From Nipponacmea schrenckii (taxonomy: Eukaryota; Mollusca; Gastropoda; Lottiidae), in contig JAUJPP010000002.1 in the NCBI GenBank assembly GCA_030562195.1, positions 5,580,001 to 5,644,000 on the forward strand: 64,000 nucleotides of DNA, written 5' to 3'. A program made the position numbers and the translations under genes. The notes under the pieces were generated by a model that was given only the letters and a program-made list of their open reading frames with translations, did not search any database and had not been told where the DNA came from. Shown here in pieces: positions 56,997-64,000 of the stretch (the stretch's first letter is position 1; the number at the start of each line of letters is the position of its first letter).

Positions 56997-58226
56997 ATGC
57001 CTAAACGAAGAAGGCCAGTTGAAGCTAGTGGAGAGGAATCTGATGGGGAGATTGTGGCTACCACAGCTGAGGATAGGTTCACCGATATTATGATTGACAA
57101 GATGATCAAACGGGGTCTGATTTTCAAGGCTCCTGAAACTCGGTCAGCAGCACTATCGGCAGATATAGTTATAGATGGACCATCAACTTCAACTCCTGCA
57201 GTTCCAACTCCATACTCGGATTGTCAAATCACTTCACTTCCTAATACTGGTACCACATCTACAAACACGTCTGTTACGGTGGGAGATAGTAATCCGTCCA
57301 CCTTCACATGTAATTCAAATATGCCGAATTCAGCATTTACGCCGAATCCAGCTTTGAGTGTCGCCTCGAATAATTGTTCAATACCAGTACTGAGTGTTGG
57401 TGCAGCACAACTGTTCTCAGATGCAGGTAACTTTAATGTCTCAGCTTCTTCTTTTCCTTCACATCCAAGTGCCATATCAATATCGAGCCATGTTCCTGAG
57501 AAGATAAGATCAGATATATGGTCAAATAAATTTATTGAATTTTCTCAACTATTGCCAGGCTCCATATCAAACCAATTTTCAATTAATGTTACAGACTCTA
57601 GTGATGAACCTACTATAAAAATCTCTCCTACACTTAAGTCGAAACAGCTCACTATTGAATTGTGGAGGAGAGCCTTTAGTGTTTTTATGGATGTTTATGT
57701 AATGAAGTCTCCTCAATCAGTTTCTGGCCTTTTGACATATTTATCTTTGATATCAGATTTGGCTCAATCATATGGAATTCATGCTTTTAATTATTATGAT
57801 ACCCAGTTCCGGACTCTTAAACAATCTCATAATTGGCCATGGATTCACATTCAACCAGAACTCTGGCTTCAAGCTACTACTTTGTATGCCATTAAACAAC
57901 CTTCCAAACTTAACAATAATCAATCTGGCTCTAATTTTCAGAAAAAGTATTGTTTTGCATTTAATTCTGCACAAGGGTGCAAATGGCGAAATTGCAAATA
58001 TCAACATAGTTGTAACAAATGTGGATATTCTCACGCTGCGGTTAACTGTTATGCTAGACGGCAACGCTTTCAAAACTCAGACGCCAGTAATACCCATACA
58101 AATGTAGCGTCTGACTCTCACGATAGCACCGGTTCGTCAGTGTCTCAACCAGATAATTCATCCGTTTCAAGATTCTCCTTTCGTCGCAAAACCAAATCAA
58201 GTCCCAACACCAATAAAACCCAATAG
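56997..58226 (+). CDS. gag: Ngaro gag-like protein
   Basis: 409 codons, intact, from ATG at 56997 (MPKRRRPVEAS). A basic start and acidic patch are followed by a long Ser/Thr/Pro/Asn-rich region (residues ~60-180). A more hydrophobic domain with 'LWRRAFSVFMDVYV' (~220) follows. Near the C-terminus is a CCCH-like finger ('CFAFNSAQGCKWRNCKYQH', ~318-336) directly followed by CX2CX3HX4C ('CNKCGYSHAAVNC', ~338-350), then a Ser/Asn/Thr-rich tail. Zinc fingers near the end fit the nucleic-acid-binding role of gag in particle assembly. The stop at 58226 lies in an overlap with the polymerase frame, which begins about 20 nt upstream in the +1 frame. Confidence 0.8.
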   Translation: MPKRRRPVEASGEESDGEIVATTAEDRFTDIMIDKMIKRGLIFKAPETRSAALSADIVIDGPSTSTPAVPTPYSDCQITSLPNTGTTSTNTSVTVGDSNPSTFTCNSNMPNSAFTPNPALSVASNNCSIPVLSVGAAQLFSDAGNFNVSASSFPSHPSAISISSHVPEKIRSDIWSNKFIEFSQLLPGSISNQFSINVTDSSDEPTIKISPTLKSKQLTIELWRRAFSVFMDVYVMKSPQSVSGLLTYLSLISDLAQSYGIHAFNYYDTQFRTLKQSHNWPWIHIQPELWLQATTLYAIKQPSKLNNNQSGSNFQKKYCFAFNSAQGCKWRNCKYQHSCNKCGYSHAAVNCYARRQRFQNSDASNTHTNVASDSHDSTGSSVSQPDNSSVSRFSFRRKTKSSPNTNKTQ

Positions 58227-59773
58227 ATTGTTATCTTTTTTGTCAGGCTATGATACAGATGAAACCAAATTTTTATATGAAGGTTTTACCGTAGGGTTTC
58301 ACATTCCTTTTGAAGGATGCAGACAATTTTCAATATCATCCAATCATGGTTCATGTTTACAACATTTTGAAGTCTTACTAGCTAAGATTGAGGATGAGTT
58401 ACATAAAGGTTGTATAATGGGACCTTTTAAGGAACCTCCATATGTTAACCTTCGTTGCTCTCCTTGTTCCTAAACATGATCTAGGTAGTTTTCGTTTAAT
58501 CCATGATCTGTCCTTTCCTTCAGGTGATTCAGTCAACTTTCACATTCCAAAAGACCATACCATTGTGCAATACGATACTATTGATAATGTTGTTCAGGCT
58601 GTTAGATCCATTGGTAGGGGAGCATTAATGGGCAAAGCAGACATACAGGATGCGTACCGCATTTTACCCATTCATCCTAAGGATTATGAGCTCCTTGGTT
58701 TCACAATTGAGTTGGATAATCATACTTGGTTTTTTGCAGACATGTGTCTTCCTATGGGTCTGAGCATGAGTTGCCAAACTTTCGAAAGATTCAGTACTGC
58801 CTTGCATTGGATTATGAAGTCCAAATTTAATGTCCGGGCTATAAGCCACATGATTGATGATTTTTTCTTCGCTGGTCGTCCTGATTCTTTTGAATGTTTG
58901 TCTGCACTTAATTCTTTTTTAGAGCTTGCAAATAGTCTTGGTATTCCTATAAAACATTCCAAAACAGTTTACCCAACAACAACCTTGACAATATATGGTC
59001 TTGAGGTGGACTCTTTAAAAATGGAGGTTAGACTTCCAAACGATAAGATTATCAAGATAAAATCAGCTTTAACAAATTTTCAGTCACGTTAATAGGTTAC
59101 TTTACGTGAGCTCCAATCTCTCTTGGGCTTATTGAATTTTGCCACATCAGTGGTTGTGCCAGGTAGGACATTCTTGAGAAGACTATATGATCTTACAATT
59201 AACATTGAAAAGCCCCACCATAGAATTTATCTCACTAATGCTGCTAGGTTAGACTTGAGACTCTGGGAAGAATTCGTTGACTATTTTAATGGCAAATGTA
59301 TGTTTCTTCATGACAACTGGTTAAATTCAGAAAAAATTAAGTTTTACACCGACGCAGCCTCGACTAAGAGTTACTCAGCTGTACTTGGTTCTATGTGGTT
59401 TGCAGGTGATTGGAATTTTTTGTCTGATGTTCCTTGCATAAACGTTTTGGAACTGTTCCCAATTGTTGTTGCCTTAGAGCATTGGGGACCTCTGTTGAAA
59501 AATCACAAAGTGTTGTTTTTGACAGACAATCAATGTGTAGTGCATGTAATCAATAAGGTCACTTCCAAAAGTCCATCTCTCATGCGCTTGATAAGGCGTT
59601 TAGTGTTGGCTGCTTTAAAATATAATATACTATTTCAAGCAAAACATGTCCCTGGTAAAACCAATGTTGTGGCTGATCTCTTATCACGCTTTCTTTTTCA
59701 GGAAGCTCATCAGTTGGCCCCTTGGCTAGATCCCACACCACAGACAGTGTCTCAAGAATTTTTGACCCTTTAA
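58206..59773 (+). pseudogene. pol: Ngaro reverse transcriptase / RNase H, frame broken
   Basis: Starts in a frame overlapping the end of gag ('LLSFLSGYDTDETKFLYEGF'). A frameshift at about 58465 leads into the palm: 'LVPKHDLGSFRLIHDLSFP', 'KADIQDAYRILPIHPKD' (first catalytic Asp), 'LPMGLSMSCQTFERF' and the active-site 'HMIDDFFFAG' (~58847), with IDD in place of the usual x-x-DD. At 59090-59095 two adjacent in-frame stops (TAA TAG) separate RT from the RNase H domain: 'FYTDAASTKSYSAVLGS' (59342), 'VLELFPIVVALEHWG' and 'LTDNQCVVHVINK' (59518), ending at 59773. Apart from these three defects the frame is well kept. It converts element RNA to DNA. Confidence 0.85.
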
Positions 59774-60705
59774 CTTCAACAGCTAAGGCTTTGATAAGTC
59801 AAGCATTAACTCCTAATACAAAGGTATCATATTCTCGTTGCTGGAATAGGTTTACTCAATTTTGTAAGGATCATAGTTTATTTCCAAACTTCCCAGTTCC
59901 ACAAAGCATCATTGTGAATTTTCTTGCCTTTCTTTATGAGTCAGGATTTGCACCGAGTTCAATAGCTTCTCATTTATCAGTTATTAGCTATGTACAGAAA
60001 ACCATGGGATTTTCTGAAGGTGTCCACTCATTTCTAACACAATGTTTAATGAAAGGTGTTAGAAAGGTGCACAGCACCTCTGACGCACGTCTACCAATAA
60101 CTTTTAATATTCTGCTACAACTGCTGCAATACATACCCAAGACGATTTTGCTGCAACCCTCTCAAGTCTTAGTAAGAGCAGTATTTTCCTTAGCCTTTGC
60201 AGGATTCTTCCGTATGGGGGAACTGGTTCTAAAATCAAAAGAGTGTCATTCTACGGTTGTTCAAGTTAATGATGTAGATTTCCATTTTCAATCAGGGGTG
60301 GTAGCAAGCATTGAGATCAGATTACATCATTATAAACATAAAAAGAGCTCTCAACCAGTTAAGATGGTTGTACAATGCTCTTGTCACAAATCAGTCTCAG
60401 CTTGTGCCCCACATAATTTGTACAGTTATTTACAACTTTTTCCCCACACAACTGGTCCTTTGTTTGTCCATATTAGTGGTGAACCTGTAACTTATCATTT
60501 TATCTCTTTAAATCTCACTAAAATTATCACTTTATTAGGTTTAGATGTTAACAGGTACAAATCACATTCATTTCGCATAGGTGCAGCAACATCTGCATTT
60601 TTGCAAGGGTTTTCAGAAGACACCATAAAACGTTTGGGGCGATGGAAAAGCTCTGCGTTCAATTCTTATATTCGTTTGCCCAACATAGGTGTATTACATC
60701 ATTAG
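59722..60705 (+). CDS. YR: Ngaro tyrosine recombinase
   Basis: Up to 327 codons, intact, overlapping the RNase H frame by ~52 nt in another frame. The true start may be a later codon; the region similar to recombinases begins near 'LISQALTPNTKVSYSRCWNR' (SAM-like N-domain). Catalytic residues in view: Arg in 'GFFRMGELVLKS' (~60205), the H-x-x-R pair 'HSFRIGAATSAF' (~60566), and Gly-x-Trp with the Tyr nucleophile in 'LGRWKSSAFNSYIRLP' (~60634). This set of R, HxxR and Y is what is needed for integration of circular cDNA without target duplication, consistent with no duplication at the element ends. A lysine-bearing hairpin region is likely around 'YKHKKSSQPVK'. Confidence 0.9.
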   Translation: MARSHTTDSVSRIFDPLTSTAKALISQALTPNTKVSYSRCWNRFTQFCKDHSLFPNFPVPQSIIVNFLAFLYESGFAPSSIASHLSVISYVQKTMGFSEGVHSFLTQCLMKGVRKVHSTSDARLPITFNILLQLLQYIPKTILLQPSQVLVRAVFSLAFAGFFRMGELVLKSKECHSTVVQVNDVDFHFQSGVVASIEIRLHHYKHKKSSQPVKMVVQCSCHKSVSACAPHNLYSYLQLFPHTTGPLFVHISGEPVTYHFISLNLTKIITLLGLDVNRYKSHSFRIGAATSAFLQGFSEDTIKRLGRWKSSAFNSYIRLPNIGVLHH

Positions 60706-60900
60706 AGGCCGGGACTGGGTTTTAGGATTTTCCTTAGGACTCTGATGTGAGTTAATTGATTTGTAATTCTAGTTATGAATATCCTAGTTGTGATTTTAAC
60801 ATTACAGAGAAGCAATGTGCGGGGTTGTTGGAGGATCAGGGTTCTTGTGTATGGGCCAGTCATTGTTGTCTGTACTTATGCTTGACAGACAGCAATGTGT

Positions 60901-61073
60901 TTGGCAGTTCTGTAATTCTATTTAAGCCCTTACACAAGGTTGTAAGGAAACAATGTTAATATACATATAATACATTATTATTTTTGTCATTTTCTATATG
61001 ATTGAATAAATGACCATGATCCTCCTATCTACTAGTTTGCTTTTATTTGGGAATGGAAGGTGGGCATAAATAA
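60901..61073 (+). repeat. Ngaro B1 split direct repeat
   Basis: About 173 bp ('ttggcagttctgtaattcta' to 'gggcataaataa'), repeated at 61543-61715. It abuts A2 directly. 'attgaataaatgacc' may hold a polyadenylation signal (aataaa at ~61004). Confidence 0.9.
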
Positions 61074-61257
61074 ACATTATTGTCCGATAATGTTTTTTTC
61101 TGGCAACCGGAAGTTTAGTTTGTTTGTTGACATCTCGTAAGTTATCGCGTATGCACGTGGGAAGTGTCGTCTGCTTCAGATTTATTACTTACGCGCCCGA
61201 CACAGCACTGAGAAATTTACTAGTTATTAATTTTAAGAATTTCTGTAATTCGAGTGA
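61071..61257 (+). repeat. Ngaro A2 split direct repeat
   Basis: Copy of A1 (55453-55638). After it, the unique 61258-61542 segment has short internal repeats ('ggtta agaggttagct', at 61340 and 61432). Confidence 0.9.
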
Positions 61258-61542
61258 CCCGCCGCCTTCCCCAATCTGTCCTCCTTATTTTCTATATACT
61301 CTTAAGAGAATCTTAAATTTCTTAGGTAGAGACCCCTTGGTTAAGAGGTTAGCTCTTTCCATTGTGTTTTTGCCTCAGATCTAGTTTTTTCTTTGTAATT
61401 TTGTATATATTTCTTAGGTAGGGATTTCTTGGTTAAGAGGTTAGCTTTTTCCAAGGTGTTTTTTTCTTGGGATTATTTTCTTCTTATAATTTAATCATTG
61501 TATTCTGTTGTAATGTGTAATTTTGAAGTGTTTATTCTCATG

Positions 61543-61715
61543 TTGGCAGTTCTGTAATTCTATTTAAGCCCTTACACAAGGTTGTAAGGAAACAATGTTA
61601 ATATACATATAATACATTATTATTTTTGTCATTTTCAATATGATTGAATAAATGACCATGATCCTCCAATCTACTAGTTTGTTTTTATTTGGGAATGGAA
61701 GGTGGGCATAAATAA
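61543..61715 (+). repeat. Ngaro B2 split direct repeat
   Basis: Copy of B1 with about three substitutions; marks the right end of the element. Confidence 0.9.
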
Positions 61716-61856
61716 GTACAAGTTCATATAAGTACCTTCATTGTTCGGTTCAAGTGGTATACTTTCTTTTCTTTCTAACATGGATTTCATTGTATTAGAA
61801 CCTCCCATTCTCACTTTTTTCTCATCTGTTTGAGTACATGTCTCTATAATAGAAAA

Positions 61857-62083
61857 AAGATAGCTTGCCAGGCAAGGTAATAATATACGCCCACTGGCAG
61901 CATTGATTTTGAATATAAACTTTTCAGTAAGGTACCGATTAGTTGAATGAAATATTCAACTTCCGCCATATACTTTTTTTCTAGGGTCTCTAGTTTCATC
62001 AAAATCTGTCAAGAATTGTACCTAATAACAACTCATTAAATATTTTTTGGTATTTTTAGGATTTGCAATAGGGTTCACCCTTA
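61857..62083 (+). repeat. B block, truncated by repeat R
   Basis: Starts 'agatagcttgccaggcaagg', runs ~225 bp to 'aatagggttcacccttaa', then joins the end of the inverted repeat R copy. Confidence 0.75.
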
Positions 62084-62128
62084 ATTGCGTGGCAAATAAA
62101 ATTTGTCACGCTTTGTTTTCGTTCGGAT

Positions 62129-62159
<31 letters not shown>

Positions 62160-63421
62160 GGGAAGCTCGCCAGCCCAAACGGAAAAAGATAGACTATTTC
62201 TGTTTTCACCAATGGTTTTTATATGGGCTGAAATCAAAAATGAATATCTAACATGAAATTTTCGCTAACCCGAAAGTGGCTAATTGCATAATATGCAAAT
62301 AAGATTTCAAGCTAGCTCGGGCCCTAATAGTTGTATCGGTCTGAAATTTACAGGATATATATAGATAGGCAGCGCAATTAAAACTACATCATCAAAATTT
62401 TTTGATCACTTCCGGTTTGGGCGTGGGGACTTCCGGTTTTTTCGTCTCATGTCGGGCGACCCTGCTTCCCATGTAATTCAAGATTCTAAACAAAAACAGT
62501 ATATTTTAGCTATACTAAATGATTTTAATCCCCTGAGATGAAGAAAAATTAAATTGAATGTTGCGCATGCGCAGTTTTCAAAAATGGCAAATTTTCTTAA
62601 AAATTTAATAAGTCCGCCAATTATTAACCGATTTTTATGATTTTGGTGTCTATCGAAACCTTGATACTTTATCTAAAAAATGTTGGGAACAGAATTTTGA
62701 TTTTCGAATTTGAATTTTTTTTATGCCCGTTCGAATTTTTCGAAAATTTAAAACTCTATATCTCGTGACCTTGACCTTCAATGACCTTGACATTTGAGAT
62801 GTAGAATGTCCTTGACCTCAGCTGTCTATAGATGTGCTGATATTGCATGCCAAATATTAACTTCCGGTTTTATAGCCCACCGAAATCTGACTATTTTGCA
62901 ATTTTGGACGGTTATGTTACACTTACGGGCTCTAATGTTCGGATCGATCTGAAATTTACAGGATATAGATAGATACGCAACACAATTAAAAATATATCAT
63001 CAAAACTTTTTGATCACTTCCGGTTTGGGCGTGGGGACTTCCGTTTTTTTTTTATCTCATTTTGGGCGACCCTACATCCCGTGTAATTCAAGAATGTAAG
63101 CAAAAATAGTATATATTAGCTATACAAAATAATTTGCATCCCTCGAGAAGAAAAAAGAAAAAAATTCGAATTGGTAATAAAATTTATTTACTTTTTTGTA
63201 AAATTTTTGCATACAAATTCAAAAAATATCTCTTTATAAAGCTTATAAAGCTTTATAAATTTTCTCTCTATGTTAATTACAACCAAAGTTAAAAAAAATA
63301 ATGTTTAAATTTGAATATAGAGAGTTTAAATTTCATGACAAATTGTCATCTTACTACCTACTTAAATTTTGGTTTGGAATTTATGTAAATATCCTACCGA
63401 AATCTTAGACATGTACAAAAA
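62084..63421 (-). repeat. Repeat R, minus copy
   Basis: Reverse complement of the element at 43690-46087. It lacks the part equivalent to about 43945-45000 and has a T29 run at 62131-62159. It ends 'cttagacatgtac' at 63418. Confidence 0.75.
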
Positions 63422-64000
63422 AAGATAGCTTGCCAGGCAAGGTAATATACGCCCACTGGCAGCATTTATTTCAAATAAAAACTTTTCAGTAAGGTTACAA
63501 TAAGTGGAATGAAATATTCAACCTTCCAACCTATTTTTTTCTAGGGTCTCTAGTTTCATTAAAAACTGTCAAGAATTGTACCTAATAACAACTCATTAAA
63601 TATTTTTCGGTATCTTTATGATTTGCAATAGGGTTCACCCTTAATAATATTTTGATATTTTTAATTCTTAATAAGGCTCATTCTTGGTTGATATTAAACA
63701 ATTTCAGCGAGTTTTGTCAAAAAGGAATTTTTAGAGTGTTCACAAGCCAAAAGTTGAAAGCGTTTTTGAAAACGGGCGCAATAACTGACACTAAATATTT
63801 TTCGATTTATCTGATTTTCAATAGGGTTTATCCTTGTGAGAAAACAAATACTAAAGCCAAGTTTCATCAAAATCCATTCAAAATTGTTCTTTCTAGAGTG
63901 TTTACGAGTAAAAGCATTTTCAAAAACAAGGTCAATCACTTGTACTAAATATTTTTCGATTTTCAATAGGGTTCATCCTTGGGAGACAACAAATAACACA
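63422..64000 (+). repeat. B block and monomer array running off the window
   Basis: Nearly identical to 50816-51380 and 40297-40860; the array continues past the window end. Confidence 0.8.

Larger units (their letters stand above)
55453..61715 (+). mobile_element. Full-length Ngaro-type tyrosine-recombinase retrotransposon
   Basis: The terminal structure is A1 (55453-55638), genes, B1 (60901-61073), A2 (61071-61257), B2 (61543-61715): the split direct repeats diagnostic of Ngaro/DIRS-order elements. A1/A2 and B1/B2 differ at only a few positions. Gene order is SGNH hydrolase, gag, RT/RNase H, tyrosine recombinase. There is no DDE integrase or protease. Hydrolase, gag and recombinase frames are intact; the RT/RNase H frame has one frameshift and two adjacent stops, so insertion is recent. 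Confidence 0.92.

Noticed and set aside
36019..63966. Many 60-130-codon open frames with a shared 'RTRAITDTKYFSIYLIFNRVHP...RVFTS' protein pattern on both strands
   Set aside because: They recur with the ~160-bp monomer in both orientations and shift with its indels. They are a translation of the satellite-like repeat, not a protein family.

Overview
The window is AT-rich metazoan DNA, most likely from a marine invertebrate and probably a mollusc. The reasons are spliced host-type exons (an IAP-type RING exon and a second acceptor/donor-bounded exon), no bacterial-style gene packing, a Polinton/Maverick, a piggyBac, a BEL/Pao remnant, a complete Ngaro-type retroelement, and very large amounts of a ~160-bp monomer repeat tied to 'TATACGCCCAC' blocks. 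The taxon is an inference from style; no diagnostic host gene is long enough to name a species.

Layout. 1-6060: tandem and interspersed short-period repeats with one MITE-like palindrome (3173-3597). 7320-8601: broken BEL/Pao gag-protease remnant, itself split by a 386-bp MITE with a 9-bp target duplication. 8602-25070: a piggyBac element with matching ends and TTAA flanks. Its transposase gene is split by a 13.7-kb Polinton (8991-22684). The Polinton is in turn split by a 2.0-kb long-inverted-repeat element (16882-18895). 25881-29214: a TTAA-flanked non-autonomous element carrying a second, near-identical copy of that 2-kb element (26625-28875). 29215-34311: the least repetitive part, with two plausible host exons. 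34312-38960: another TTAA element, split by a 3.6-kb palindromic element. 39890-54870: dense arrays of the ~160-bp monomer in both orientations. 55453-61715: Ngaro-type element with split direct repeats and SGNH hydrolase, gag, RT/RNase H and tyrosine recombinase genes. 43690-46087 and 62084-63421: two inverted copies of another repeat.

The Polinton has a virus-like gene set in two convergent blocks. Plus strand: PX-like, double-jelly-roll major capsid, pX-like core peptide, packaging ATPase, PY-like, minor capsid. Minus strand: phospholipase A2-like segment running into integrase, adenain-like protease, a long fibre-like coiled-coil protein with 74-residue repeats, a small membrane protein and protein-primed DNA polymerase B. 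Every one of these genes has frameshifts, stops or deletions, so the copy is dead. Its 248-bp terminal repeats each end in a ~91-nt hairpin. In the Ngaro, the hydrolase, gag and recombinase reading frames are intact; the RT/RNase H frame has one frameshift and a pair of adjacent stop codons.

The most interesting signals are the fibre-like gene and the PLA2-integrase arrangement in the Polinton, its hairpin termini, the 2-kb foldback element with a tRNA-like core (for which a paralogous empty site in this window gives the target duplication), and the array-carrying repeat with hairpin blocks that inserts into its own arrays.
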